Assembly: GCF_050717535.1 (NCBI RefSeq)
Contig: NZ_JBOITM010000082.1
Coordinates: 1-64,000 of the forward strand
Source: Clostridium_AD sp050717535
GTDB lineage: Bacteria; Bacillota; Clostridia; Clostridiales; Clostridiaceae
Length of the DNA stretch: 64,000 bases
Reading direction: 5' to 3'
The position numbers and the translations under genes are program-made. Shown here piece by piece: positions 25,911 to 35,215 of the stretch; within the stretch, counting starts at the first letter, position 1; the number at the start of each line of letters is the position of its first letter. Below the pieces are notes generated by a model. It was not told the origin of the DNA and made no database searches. It saw only the letters and a list, made by a program, of their open reading frames with translations.

Positions 25911-26651
25911 TTATTTTTTACCAGTAAATCCTTGTTTTTCAATAGACTCTTTAACTTTTGGATAGTATACATATTTGTATATTCCAGATACTTCTTCACT
26001 CCAAGTTTTATTAAGTCTTCCACCAGTAACTTTTATCATATGTTCTTTAATTTCATCATCATATTCTATAATTTTATCTTTTAAATCTTTATTATATACT
26101 TCACTATGGTATACAACTTCTTTAGGGAATCTTGGTTTCACATCTGTTGCCCCATCTGGATGACCTATTGCTAGTCCAACCATAGGAAAAACAAACTCTG
26201 GTAGCTCTAAAAGCTCTACTACAGCCTCTGCTTCTTTCCTTATGCCTCCAATTGGCACAATTCCAAGGCCCAATGACTCTGCTGCGGCTATAGCATTACT
26301 AAGTGCTAATCCTACATCCACTGCTCCTACTAATCTTGATTCTTCACTTTCTGTAATCACCAATTTTTCTCCAGTGATTTCAGCAGCCAATTTAGCTCTA
26401 TAAAAATCAGCACAGAATACAAGAAAAAGAGGTGCTTTATCTACATAAACTTGATCTCCCACAAGCTGCGAAAGTTTTTTCTTCCTTTGAGTATCCCTAA
26501 CACCAATTATAGTAACTTGTTGTCCATTTATAGATGAAGGGGCAGATTGACTAGCTCTTATTATTAAGTCTAAATCCTTGTCACTTATTGATTCATTTGT
26601 ATAACTTCTAATTGATCTATGATTATTTAATAATTTTATTATTTCATTCAT
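25911..26651 (-). CDS. NfsA-type NADPH-dependent nitro/flavin reductase
   Basis: A 246-aa FMN-dependent oxidoreductase of the NfsA/FRP branch of the nitroreductase family. It begins with the FMN-phosphate-binding HRSIRSYT, followed by ASQSAPSSINGQQ. The GLGIVPIGGIR segment and FPMVGLAIGHPD are also typical, and the C-terminal region has the KPRFPKEVVYH segment of the NfsA branch. Likely substrates are quinones, nitro compounds or flavins with NADPH. A GGAG site precedes the ATG. It is monocistronic. Confidence 0.88.
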   Translation of the reverse strand: MNEIIKLLNNHRSIRSYTNESISDKDLDLIIRASQSAPSSINGQQVTIIGVRDTQRKKKLSQLVGDQVYVDKAPLFLVFCADFYRAKLAAEITGEKLVITESEESRLVGAVDVGLALSNAIAAAESLGLGIVPIGGIRKEAEAVVELLELPEFVFPMVGLAIGHPDGATDVKPRFPKEVVYHSEVYNKDLKDKIIEYDDEIKEHMIKVTGGRLNKTWSEEVSGIYKYVYYPKVKESIEKQGFTGKK

Positions 26652-26942
26652 AATTTCATCTCCATTTACTAATTATCCATTAATACTCTTTATCGTTTAA
26701 TAAATTGTAATCATATCTTACCTTATATTATTTTTAATGTCAATATGGGAATATTTTTATATAAGCTCTTATTTTCATTGTTTTCTTAGATAAAAACTCT
26801 TAACTTAGGAATATATTAAAGAACCCACTATAATAATAATAAAAATATAAGTTAAATCTAAAATCTAATATTAAAATTATAAATACAAATCAAATTAAAA
26901 CGTCTAGATATAGTAATAGGTTGTTTATCAGAATCCCTTCAA
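26652..26942. other. AT-rich spacer before a pseudogene
   Basis: About 290 bp with the presumed nitroreductase promoter on the minus strand. The last 50 bp may be more remains of the pseudogene that follows. No structure seen. Confidence 0.4.
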
Positions 26943-27170
26943 GTGATACAATGGTTCAATCCCATTATGTGGTATTCATTTACTCAATATGAGATTACGG
27001 GCAAACATTTTAAAGGTACAATGTTAATAATACCCAGCAATAAGAAAATTGTTGTTGGATTAGCTAATGACAAGCCCACAGTTACAGAAGGCGATGGAGG
27101 TTGGGGTATTGCTCCAAGAACAGCTATAGGACAGAAAAAAGATGGCGAAAGCTCTTCAACTATGCTTTAA
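26943..27170 (+). pseudogene. Remnant joining M56/BlaR1-like and phosphodiester-glycosidase pieces
   Basis: A 75-codon reading frame made of unrelated-looking parts. The start, WFNPIMWYSF, resembles the membrane-peptidase motif WFNPL-W of BlaR1/M56 proteins. The rest, KGTMLIIPSNKKIVVGLAN and GDGGWGIAPRTAIGQKKDG, resembles two separated conserved blocks of the phosphodiester glycosidase (NAGPA) family with the intervening 100-plus residues missing. No ribosome site precedes the first ATG. I read it as debris of one or two lost genes; both matches are from memory of family motifs. Confidence 0.5.
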
Positions 27171-27329
27171 ACAGCCCTCCGTAAATATACTACATTCTGC
27201 ACTAAAAATACCCTCAATGTAAATTTATTATATATTTTCCCATATAATAACTCAATATTTTACTTGTTTTTTACATTTATTTTCACATTAGCGCTGTTTA
27301 TGTCGATAAATGAGACGTTTATGTTAAAA

Positions 27330-27357
27330 AATAACATTAGCAGTAAATTATGTTATT
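27330..27357 (+). promoter_or_regulatory. Inverted repeat upstream of the efflux operon
   Basis: AATAACAT (27330-27337) and ATGTTATT (27350-27357) form an 8-bp palindrome about 100 bp before the adaptor gene. A direct repeat GTTTATG lies just upstream. It may be an operator for the efflux operon. Confidence 0.35.
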
Positions 27358-27453
27358 CTGTACATGATATTTTTTTAAAAGTGAATTTCAAATCATAAAC
27401 TATACTTTATAAAAATTATATTGATTTAATATGTATTTATGGGAGGCAAATCT

Positions 27454-28599
27454 ATGAAAAAGAAACATATTATTTTTATTACAATTATTGTTTTAATAAT
27501 ACTAACTGGAATTATTGCCTATGTATTTAAAAATAGTAACAGTTCAGCATTTAATAAAAATAATCCAATAGCTCTATATACAATACCCGCTAAAGAAAAA
27601 ATATTCGTAAATGGTGTCATAGTTCCTGAAAAATCAGAAAATATTTTTCTTGATGAAACAAAAGGAACTGTAGATAAGGTTTCAGTTACTGATGAACAAT
27701 TAGTAAAGAAGGGAGATACTCTTTTTACATACAAAAACCATCTAATTACAGATGAGCTGGATAAGGCAAACCAACAAATTACTACTAGTAACCAACAAAA
27801 GGATAAATTGTTGAATAAACAGAACGAAGCTGAAAGCCTTTTAGCAAAGCAGAAGCAGAAAGCAAATAATAAAGCCACAACACCAGGTGTTGACAAAGCT
27901 TCAATTGCCTCCTCGCTTACAGCCGGTACCGAGGCTCAGCTTAGTGGATACACCGATCAAATAGATGCTGTTGAAACTCAAATTGATGCTTCAAAAAATG
28001 AGGTTAAAAATTTAAAAGACAAAGAATTCACTAACGTAAAAGCTCCAATAGATGGCAAAGTAATATTAAATGATATTAAAGACATGACAAAAGCTTATAT
28101 TGTAATTGAATCTACTACATTTTATGTAAAAGGAAGTATTAATGAAAAGGATCAGATAAAGGTAAAGAAGGATCAGCAAGTGGATATCCTTATATTTGCT
28201 ACAAACAAAACTTTAACTGGAAAAGTGGAAAGTGTAGGAACTAGTCCAGTTGCTGCAGCTGCAGTAGATGTGGCTCAATCTGCAACAGGTGGAGGTTCTG
28301 CTATATCTTCCTATGATGCAAATATATTATTTGATTCTCAGGCTAATCTTGTAAATGGATTTCACGTACAAGCTACAGTTAAACTTAAAGAATCAGATAT
28401 TAAAATACCCAAGACTTCAATACTCCAGGAAGCTGGAAAACAATACGTGTTCAAAGTTGTTAATAAAAAGCTCACCAAACTAGCAATCACATATAAAAAT
28501 AGTACAGCCAAAGACGTTGTTGTACTTAGCGGACTAAAGGAAAATGACCGTATTGCTGTGACTACTAAGGATATGAAAGAAGGTATTTCTGTTGAGTAA
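27454..28599 (+). CDS. MacA-type membrane fusion protein of an ABC exporter
   Basis: A 381-aa HlyD/MacA-like adaptor with one N-terminal membrane segment (about residues 5-25) and a large outside part. A lipoyl-like half domain (GTVDKVSVTDEQLVKKGD) is followed by a coiled coil rich in Gln, Lys and Asn (about 75-185). The second lipoyl half (VKAPIDGKVILN) and a beta-barrel come next. It starts at the ATG at 27454 after GGGAGG; an ATG 15 bp earlier overlaps that site. The stop overlaps the ATPase gene by 8 bp, marking an operon. Exported compound unknown; a peptide, bacteriocin or drug is likely. Confidence 0.88.
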   Translation: MKKKHIIFITIIVLIILTGIIAYVFKNSNSSAFNKNNPIALYTIPAKEKIFVNGVIVPEKSENIFLDETKGTVDKVSVTDEQLVKKGDTLFTYKNHLITDELDKANQQITTSNQQKDKLLNKQNEAESLLAKQKQKANNKATTPGVDKASIASSLTAGTEAQLSGYTDQIDAVETQIDASKNEVKNLKDKEFTNVKAPIDGKVILNDIKDMTKAYIVIESTTFYVKGSINEKDQIKVKKDQQVDILIFATNKTLTGKVESVGTSPVAAAAVDVAQSATGGGSAISSYDANILFDSQANLVNGFHVQATVKLKESDIKIPKTSILQEAGKQYVFKVVNKKLTKLAITYKNSTAKDVVVLSGLKENDRIAVTTKDMKEGISVE

Positions 28600-29278
28600 G
28601 CTTATTGATTTAACAAATATTAATAAATATTATAAATTAAAGGATAGCAACTTACACGTATTGAAAGATGTAAATTTAACTATAGAACAAGGTGATTTTC
28701 TTATGATAATGGGAAAGTCAGGTAGCGGAAAAACTACACTTTTAAATCTTCTTGGTTTTCTTGACCATTTTGATAATGGTAACTATGTATTTAATGGCAA
28801 AGATGTTACTCATCTTAATGAGAATGAAAGATCAGAACTTAGAAATAGTTACATGGGCTTTATATTTCAACAGTTTCACTTGATAGATTCCCTTAGCATT
28901 GGTCAAAATGTTGAACTTCCACTGCTATATAGAGAAGGCAGCCGTATATCTAAAAAAGAAAAAGCTACTAAAGTAGAAAAATATTTAGAAACAGTAGGAC
29001 TTCTTCATAAGTCAAAACAATCTCCTTCTCAATTGTCTGGAGGGCAACAGCAGCGTATTGCAATAGCTAGAGCTCTCATTAATGATCCATACGTAATTTT
29101 AGCTGATGAACCAACAGGAGCTCTAGATAGTGAAACTGGCGAAGAAATTATGAATATACTAAAGAAACTTAATGAAGAAAACAAAACAATAATTATGGTA
29201 ACCCATGATAGTGATTTAACTAAATATGCCAGTAAAGTAATCCATTTAAAAGATGGAGTGATAACAAAGGTGGATTAG
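28592..29278 (+). CDS. MacB/LolD-type ABC transporter ATPase
   Basis: A 228-aa ATP-binding subunit. Walker A is GKSGSGKTT, the signature LSGGQQQRIAIARAL, and Walker B ILADEPTGALDS; the ADEPTGALD motif is that of the MacB/LolD/FtsE branch. D-loop and H-loop (VTHDSD) are complete. It overlaps the adaptor gene by 8 bp and is 2 bp from the permease gene, so all three are co-expressed and should form one complex. Confidence 0.93.
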   Translation: MSKLIDLTNINKYYKLKDSNLHVLKDVNLTIEQGDFLMIMGKSGSGKTTLLNLLGFLDHFDNGNYVFNGKDVTHLNENERSELRNSYMGFIFQQFHLIDSLSIGQNVELPLLYREGSRISKKEKATKVEKYLETVGLLHKSKQSPSQLSGGQQQRIAIARALINDPYVILADEPTGALDSETGEEIMNILKKLNEENKTIIMVTHDSDLTKYASKVIHLKDGVITKVD

Positions 29279-29280
29279 AT

Positions 29281-30462
29281 ATGTCTATAATCAATTTACT
29301 CAGAACTTCAATTTACAGCTTAAAATCACATAAATTAAGAGTTTTTCTCACAATGATCGGAATCATTATAGGAATAAGCTCTGTAATAGCAATTTTATCA
29401 ATTGGTAATGGTTTAAAAGCAGAGGTAAATAGGTCCATGGCGGACACCAGTTCAAATAAAATAAATGTTAACTTTGCAGCAGACAATGCTTCTGCAGATT
29501 TAACATTAATCGAACCTTTTAGTAAATCTGATATATATTACCTTAAGAATGTAAGTGGGGTAGAAAAGGTTGAAGCAGCTCAAGGAATTGCAGGCCTTAA
29601 CTTTACTTCAGGTGAGGGTACATATTTTGATAAAAAAGCCTTGATTATGCTGGAAAATTATGATAATAAAGAATTAAATGTTCAGTATGGACGTTCTTTC
29701 AAAGAAGGTGAGAATTCTAAAAAGATAATTATATTGGATTATAAATCAGCAAAAGCCATTTTCGTTTCTCCTGAAAAGGCAGTAGGTTGTGGTATAACAG
29801 TAAATGGAGTTATCTACGAGGTCATAGGAGTTTTAGCAGATGCGGGTACATTCTCTCTAACAGGGGGCTCAAGTTATATTTCAAAGGATTCAAACGAAGC
29901 TATGAATTCTGATACCCTTATTTCAAGCTTAGATATATATATTAAAGCAGGTGAAGATAAAGATAAGGTGTTTGGAAATATAAAAAATGAACTTGTAAAA
30001 GCACATCCTAATTTAAATGGTGAATATAAGCTTCAAGATCCTCAAGCCGTCACAAAAGCCTTTGAAAAGATAATTGGAGGATTAACTGCATTCATAGCCC
30101 TAGTTACTGGTATTTCCCTATTTGTCGGGGGAATAGGTGTAATGAATATAATGTATGTTTCTGTTTCTGAGCGAAAAAGGGAAATTGGTATTAGACGTGC
30201 TATTGGCGCAAAACCCAAAAGCATTCTACTTCAATTCCTTTTTGAGGCAATTATGGTTACAGGTATGGGTGGCTTAATGGGTATATTCTGTGGCTTCCTC
30301 TTTTGCAAAATACTTGATATTTTCTTGCCATTTAAATCCGTTATGAGCCTGGTCAGTATTTTAGGAGCAACTGCAACCTCTGTTATTATCGGAGTGATAT
30401 TTGGAATTATACCAGCTATTAATGCGTCAAAAATGGATCCAATTAAAGCGATTTACAAATAA
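29281..30462 (+). CDS. MacB-type FtsX-like ABC permease
   Basis: A 393-aa permease with the MacB layout: one membrane segment at about residues 20-42 (LRVFLTMIGIIIGISSVIAI), a large outside MacB-PCD domain, and three membrane segments in the C-terminal third. GIGVMNIMYVSVSERKREIG is the conserved coupling region. Together with the two upstream genes it makes a complete tripartite-like exporter without an outer-membrane part, as usual in Gram-positives. No two-component system adjoins it. Confidence 0.93.
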   Translation: MSIINLLRTSIYSLKSHKLRVFLTMIGIIIGISSVIAILSIGNGLKAEVNRSMADTSSNKINVNFAADNASADLTLIEPFSKSDIYYLKNVSGVEKVEAAQGIAGLNFTSGEGTYFDKKALIMLENYDNKELNVQYGRSFKEGENSKKIIILDYKSAKAIFVSPEKAVGCGITVNGVIYEVIGVLADAGTFSLTGGSSYISKDSNEAMNSDTLISSLDIYIKAGEDKDKVFGNIKNELVKAHPNLNGEYKLQDPQAVTKAFEKIIGGLTAFIALVTGISLFVGGIGVMNIMYVSVSERKREIGIRRAIGAKPKSILLQFLFEAIMVTGMGGLMGIFCGFLFCKILDIFLPFKSVMSLVSILGATATSVIIGVIFGIIPAINASKMDPIKAIYK

Positions 30463-30532
30463 ATTTAACTAATGAAATTTTGGCGAAAGTCATTATTATA
30501 TTATAAAAAATACATTTATTGGAGGTAATATT

Positions 30533-30943
30533 ATGGAAAATGTTCAAAAAACAAAAGTAGGGGCAGGTATACTAACAATATCAATTATTCAATTAGTTTT
30601 TAGCGGGTTTGCATTACTAGGCTTTGTAATGATGTTTTTTATGTCAGATGCGACTAAATCTCAACTTAAGGCACTGGGGACTCCAGAAGCACCAACTGCT
30701 ACTATAATTATTAGTATAGTACTTATATTAATAGTAGCTTTAGGCATTACTTTAATTTTGATGAAAAAGGAATTAGGCATATATATATATTTCATTGGTG
30801 AAGTAGCCAACATTGTGTATTCACTTGTGACAACTGGATTTAAACCGATTATACTTTTTTCATTTATAATTCCTGTACTTATGGGAATCTTTATATTGAA
30901 GAAAAAAGAAGTATTTTTTGTTGATGCTAAAGCTAAAATATAA
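30533..30943 (+). CDS. Four-span membrane protein downstream of the MacAB operon
   Basis: A 136-aa protein with about four hydrophobic segments (roughly 12-36, 55-76, 80-100, 105-122) and short polar loops. No motif is recognised. GGAGG precedes the ATG. It follows the permease by 70 bp on the same strand and is followed by the operon's terminator. It may belong to the exporter operon, but the gap would allow a promoter of its own. Confidence 0.7.
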   Translation: MENVQKTKVGAGILTISIIQLVFSGFALLGFVMMFFMSDATKSQLKALGTPEAPTATIIISIVLILIVALGITLILMKKELGIYIYFIGEVANIVYSLVTTGFKPIILFSFIIPVLMGIFILKKKEVFFVDAKAKI

Positions 30944-30959
30944 GTATATATCTAGCTGG

Positions 30960-30996
30960 AAAATAGTATAGGAATTTACTCCTATACTATTTTTTT
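30960..30996. terminator. Bidirectional terminator of the efflux operon and galE
   Basis: A 14-bp perfect stem (30960-30973 with 30980-30993) followed by T residues on the plus strand, between converging genes. Confidence 0.85.
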
Positions 30997-31028
30997 ATCT
31001 TAACTCTTCACCATATGATTTAACACTT

Positions 31029-32015
31029 CTATTTTTCGTACCCATCTGGATGACCTTTATGCCACTGCCATGCAGTTTCTATAATAGTTTGTAAGGAATC
31101 ATACTTAGGCGTCCATCCAAGAATCTCCTTAGCTTTATCACTAGAAGCTATAAGTACTGCTGGATCTCCTGCACGTCTAGGTGCCATTTCTGCCTTTATT
31201 TCAAGACCAGTAACTTTTCTTGTTGTTTCAATTACTTCCTTAACAGAAAAGCCTTTTCCATTTCCAAGATTACAAATTACACTATCTCCACCTCGTCTAA
31301 GCCTCTCCACTGCAAGTAAATGAGCATTAGCCAGATCAGTTACATGAACGTAATCTCTAACACAAGTACCATCCTGGGTCTCATAGTCATCGCCAAATAT
31401 CATAATTTTTTCTCTTTGGCCAAGTGCAACCTGAAGAATAAGAGGAATTAAATGAGATTCCGGTCTATGATCTTCTCCTATTTTTCCACTTATATGAGCA
31501 CCTGCTGCATTAAAATACCTTAGAGCTGTATATTTTATGCCATAAGCATTATCACACCATTTTAAAATTTTCTCCACTGCAAGTTTTGATTCTCCATATG
31601 GATTAGTAGGGAAAGTTCTATCATCTTCTAGTATAGGAATATTATCTGGCTCGCCATAAGTTGCTGCAGTTGATGAGAAAACAATTTTTTTAACATTATA
31701 GTCTCTCATAGCCTTCAATAAATTTATAGTTGAACCAATGTTATTTTCAAAATATTTTAGGGGTTCTGTAACACTTTCCCCCACTAATGAATCTGCAGCA
31801 AAATCTATAACTGCATCTATATTATTCTCTGTAAAAACTTTACGAAGTATAACATCATCTCTTAAATCTCCAAAATAAAGTTTTCCACCCAATAATGAAT
31901 CGTGATGTCCCTTTTGGAAATTATCTAAAACAACTACCTCTTCTCCTTTTTCTAAAAGCTGAGCTACCATATGACTCCCAATATAACCTGCTCCACCGCA
32001 TACTAAAATTGCCAT
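31029..32015 (-). CDS. galE: UDP-glucose 4-epimerase
   Basis: A 328-aa short-chain dehydrogenase/reductase that interconverts UDP-glucose and UDP-galactose. The NAD site is GGAGYIGSHM at the N-terminus, the catalytic pair SSTAATYGEP (Ser/Thr) and YGESKLAVEK (Tyr-Lys), and RYFNAAGAH is the GalE-specific substrate loop. DGTCVRDYVHVTDLANAH is also diagnostic. AGGAGAGGAGA precedes the ATG. It is single here, 16 kb from the polysaccharide cluster, but could supply UDP-galactose to it. Confidence 0.95.
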   Translation of the reverse strand: MAILVCGGAGYIGSHMVAQLLEKGEEVVVLDNFQKGHHDSLLGGKLYFGDLRDDVILRKVFTENNIDAVIDFAADSLVGESVTEPLKYFENNIGSTINLLKAMRDYNVKKIVFSSTAATYGEPDNIPILEDDRTFPTNPYGESKLAVEKILKWCDNAYGIKYTALRYFNAAGAHISGKIGEDHRPESHLIPLILQVALGQREKIMIFGDDYETQDGTCVRDYVHVTDLANAHLLAVERLRRGGDSVICNLGNGKGFSVKEVIETTRKVTGLEIKAEMAPRRAGDPAVLIASSDKAKEILGWTPKYDSLQTIIETAWQWHKGHPDGYEK

Positions 32016-32136
32016 TAACTAAATTCTCCTCTCCTAATAAGTAATTATTAAATATATATTTTACTATAATGTATCTATAATTATTTTAACACAACACTAT
32101 CTATTAGTCATAAGTTTTTATAGCATTTCTATCCAA

Positions 32137-32165
32137 TTGACTTTACCTTCCTCCAGGCATATACT
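32137..32165 (+). promoter_or_regulatory. Sigma-A promoter of mgtE
   Basis: TTGACT (32137-32142) and TATACT (32160-32165) with a 17-bp spacer. The leader is about 100 nt, too short and without the conserved motifs of an M-box. Confidence 0.65.
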
Positions 32166-32270
32166 TAATTGAGCTAAATTTAAACTTTTTAGTATTTAGC
32201 TAAAAATACTATTTTTCATGGAATTTATATTTATAGATTCCCCCTCTAATAACAATTTAGGAGGTATAAT

Positions 32271-33614
32271 ATGTCACACGGATTAAACGGGAAAGCACTA
32301 ACCGAATTTTTACTTTACGGAAGCATTGATGAAATAGATAAACTCATTCAATTTATTCATCCTACAGATATTTTAGTGGCTATTAAGGAATATGAAGGAG
32401 ATACCTTAGATCTATTCCAAAAGCTATCCCCTAATGTCATTGCGGACATTATTGATGACGCAGATGATGATGAGAAATATAACCTCTTATTTATACATTC
32501 TGCAATTATGCAGAGGAAAATCATACACGAAATGTCTTCTGATGAATTGGTAGATTTATTAGAATCTGTTTCAGAAGATGAATCCAAAAATATTATGTTA
32601 AACATGGATAAAGAAGATGTTGATGAGGTAAAAGAATTATTAAACTACCCTGCAGAAAGTGCAGGAGGTATAATGGCCACTGAATTCATCAGTATAAAAC
32701 AGAATATGACTATAGGTGAGACTTTAGTTTATTTGCAAAAGGAAACTCCAGAAGCAGAAACCTCTTATTACATATACGTGGTTGATGAAAATAAACTTCT
32801 AAAAGGAGTTATATCTCTCCGGGATATAGTAGTAAATAGTTTTGATGTTAAAATTTATGACATTATGAATATTAATGCTATGAGCATACCTGTTGATATG
32901 GATAGAGAAGAAGTTGGGCATATATTTGAAAAATACGGATTTTTGACTATGCCCGTAGTTAATGACGATATGCAAATTTTAGGAATAGTAACTGCAGATG
33001 ATATAATGGAGATCCTTAGCGATGAGCATACTGAGGATTTATATCGTCTTGCTGGTATACAAGAAGATGAAAAGGTTACTGGTTCTCTTAAAGATGCCGT
33101 AAGTAGTAGATTGCCCTGGCTATTTGTGAATCTAGTAACCGCTATAATGGCAGCCGCTACCGTTAGTTTATTTGAAGGTACCATCCAAAAGGTTGTAGCT
33201 TTGGCCACCTTTATGCCAATAGTTGCAGGCATGGGTGGTAATGCAGGTACACAAACGCTTACCATTATTATTCGTAGTATTGCCCTAGGAGAAATAGATG
33301 CTAAAAATGCCAAGAAAATATTATTAAAGGAATTCGGTGTAGGCCTATGTACAGGTGTTGCAACAGGTATTGCTGTAGCTCTTTTAGGCTTTTTCTGGGA
33401 AAAAAATATAATTTTTGGATTAGTTATCGGAACTTCTATGGTGCTCAACATGGTGGCAGCCACCATATCAGGTTTCTCAGTACCAGTCATACTGAAAAAG
33501 CTTAATATTGACCCTGCTCTTGCTTCTGCTGTTTTTGTTACAACCGTTACAGACGTCCTAGGCTTCTTCTTTTTCCTAGGACTTGCAACCTTATTCTTAC
33601 CTTTTTTAATATAG
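32271..33614 (+). CDS. mgtE: MgtE magnesium transporter
   Basis: A 447-aa Mg2+ channel-type transporter. The N-terminal acidic superhelical domain (about 15-130) is followed by PAESAGGIMATEF, a hallmark motif, and a CBS pair (about 140-255). Five membrane segments fill the C-terminal 180 residues. The pore-lining motif region has MPIVAGMGGNAGTQTLTIIIR, and the last segments end at ATLFLPFLI. Mg2+ binding by the N and CBS domains closes the channel when the ion is plentiful. GGAGG precedes the ATG. Confidence 0.95.
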   Translation: MSHGLNGKALTEFLLYGSIDEIDKLIQFIHPTDILVAIKEYEGDTLDLFQKLSPNVIADIIDDADDDEKYNLLFIHSAIMQRKIIHEMSSDELVDLLESVSEDESKNIMLNMDKEDVDEVKELLNYPAESAGGIMATEFISIKQNMTIGETLVYLQKETPEAETSYYIYVVDENKLLKGVISLRDIVVNSFDVKIYDIMNINAMSIPVDMDREEVGHIFEKYGFLTMPVVNDDMQILGIVTADDIMEILSDEHTEDLYRLAGIQEDEKVTGSLKDAVSSRLPWLFVNLVTAIMAAATVSLFEGTIQKVVALATFMPIVAGMGGNAGTQTLTIIIRSIALGEIDAKNAKKILLKEFGVGLCTGVATGIAVALLGFFWEKNIIFGLVIGTSMVLNMVAATISGFSVPVILKKLNIDPALASAVFVTTVTDVLGFFFFLGLATLFLPFLI

Positions 33615-33690
33615 GTTATAAAAATATACAACAAGAACAAGATGTTAGCATACTGCCTTGTTATTTTCTTAAATATTACTAAGAAACATA

Positions 33691-33730
33691 AAACCTACTG
33701 AGTGCATAATATACACACTTCAGTAGGTTT
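33691..33730. terminator. Bidirectional terminator after mgtE
   Basis: Stem aaacctactg (33691-33700) / cagtaggttt (33721-33730) with further pairing inside, between mgtE and the converging secreted-protein gene. Confidence 0.8.
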
Positions 33731-33740
33731 TATCATATTT

Positions 33741-34502
33741 CTATCTTTTACCATGTACACCATGTTTACCATGGTTATAATGAGGCAATATTTTTTGTAT
33801 CTCCTTTTCTTGCTCTATTGTTATTGTACCATTATCAATAAGTACCTTCATCGGATTTACCTTAGAACTCTTAATTTTTTTCATATAATCTTTTCTTTCT
33901 TTTTCCGTCATATCCTTCATTTTTTTATAATTTTCATTTTTTTCAATTTCCCTAGCCATTATAGCTTCTTTAACTTTATTGCTTTGCTCTACTGTTAACA
34001 CTTTATTAGTTACAAGCATACTTAAATCATTTTTTAGTTTTTCATGTCTTAGTTCTGTATTTTTAAGGTGCAGTTTTTCTCTAAGCGCTTCGGATTTTTC
34101 TACAGTTAGAATACCTTCAGTTACCAATTCATTAAATAATCCGCCTTTTCCACCCTCACATTTCCCATTCTTGCACCTTCTGTCTATCTTGGCATCTCCA
34201 GATTTTGCCTGAGATTTCAGTTTTACATGCTCTAAGACCTTATCTCCTTCTGCTTGCGTAATAATCTTTGATGATACACTATCTGCAATTACAGCTTCTA
34301 ATGTAACTTTCATCTGTGCTTGTCTTTCTTGCTCTACCTTTTCCTTATCCATAGGAACTCTAATATCTATACTTGTAGCAACATTTTCATCTATACCAAC
34401 ATTATTTTTTTCTGCTGCAAAAGTAAGATTTGCTCCAAAGAATACTAATCCTGTGCATAACATTCCACTTAATATTTTTATCCTTAATTCTTTTTTCTTC
34501 AT
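33741..34502 (-). CDS. Secreted helical repeat protein
   Basis: A 253-aa protein with a signal peptide (about 1-30, ending at FAA). The mature chain has four helical repeats of the type L-x3-G-x-(L/I)-T-x-E-Q or similar: SKIITQAEGDKV, LVTEGILTVEKSEAL, LVTNKVLTVEQSNKV and LIDNGTITIEQEKEI. They resemble short repeats seen in exported clostridial proteins (DUF2680-like). A Cys-containing loop CKNGKCEGGKGG breaks the series, and the C-terminus is His-rich (HYNHGKHGVHGKR), which could bind metal. Function unknown. A GGGGAC site precedes the ATG. Confidence 0.7.
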   Translation of the reverse strand: MKKKELRIKILSGMLCTGLVFFGANLTFAAEKNNVGIDENVATSIDIRVPMDKEKVEQERQAQMKVTLEAVIADSVSSKIITQAEGDKVLEHVKLKSQAKSGDAKIDRRCKNGKCEGGKGGLFNELVTEGILTVEKSEALREKLHLKNTELRHEKLKNDLSMLVTNKVLTVEQSNKVKEAIMAREIEKNENYKKMKDMTEKERKDYMKKIKSSKVNPMKVLIDNGTITIEQEKEIQKILPHYNHGKHGVHGKR

Positions 34503-34571
34503 TTTCCAAGTCCCCTCATAGCAAATTTTTTGTACCTGCTTATTATGACTTTATTGGATCAATAATATTCA

Positions 34572-35072
34572 TTACTTCGATTTCACTACTTGTTTCTTTT
34601 TATTAAATTGGCAACTAAATTTATAGCTAATGCTAGATAAAATCATGGCTAAAGTTCCACCGCTAAAGTCAATTATTATATCAAAAACATTTGAGGTTCT
34701 TCCTGGTACGTATTTTTGAATGAATTCATCAAGTACAGGAAAAAATAAAAGTAAAAATAGCACTAAAAATATTTTGGTTGTCTTATATAACTTAAAATTC
34801 CTTATTGCAACACATAGAAATATGCTGAAAATAAAATACTGAAAAAAATGCGCATTTTTCCTTACATAAAAATTCAAATTACTAAATTGAATATTAGGTT
34901 TGGCTATAGTATCTTCTGGAACTTTCATCACCATACCGGCTACCTTTATAACTTCGTTACTACTTTTTTGCGATACTTCTCCCTGCCTTGTGCCATTATA
35001 AAAAATAAAACTAAGCCAAATGACACATAATAAAACCTTAACTATAGTTTTTGCTTTTATTGAATTTTTCAT
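34572..35072 (-). CDS. VanZ family membrane protein
   Basis: A 166-aa VanZ-like protein with four membrane segments. Family marks are the NARKNAHFFQYFIFSIFL-like segment (here FYVRKNAHFFQYF), LLFFPVLDEFIQKYVPGRTSNVFDIIIDFSGG near the C-terminus and the WLSFIFYNGTRQ start. VanZ gives low-level teicoplanin resistance in enterococci, but most chromosomal family members have no known role. AGGAG precedes the ATG. It lies 69 bp before the secreted repeat protein gene on the same strand. Confidence 0.88.
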   Translation of the reverse strand: MKNSIKAKTIVKVLLCVIWLSFIFYNGTRQGEVSQKSSNEVIKVAGMVMKVPEDTIAKPNIQFSNLNFYVRKNAHFFQYFIFSIFLCVAIRNFKLYKTTKIFLVLFLLLFFPVLDEFIQKYVPGRTSNVFDIIIDFSGGTLAMILSSISYKFSCQFNKKKQVVKSK

Positions 35073-35215
35073 AAATTTCTCCTATACTTTATCTTTTTTT
35101 ATTTTCGAATGTTCCTAGACCATTAATGTATCACCTTCACATTATAATTTGATAGATTTTCAATGTTAAAAATGCTACAATATTATAATATTAACCACGA
35201 AGTGAGTGATACAGA

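Noticed and set aside
32016..32270. M-box magnesium riboswitch upstream of mgtE
   Set aside because: The leader is only about 100 nt and lacks the conserved M-box blocks and a terminator hairpin next to the start.
32855..33640. 261-codon frame antisense to mgtE
   Set aside because: It mirrors the mgtE reading frame; the composition is that of a shadow frame, and mgtE is unmistakable.
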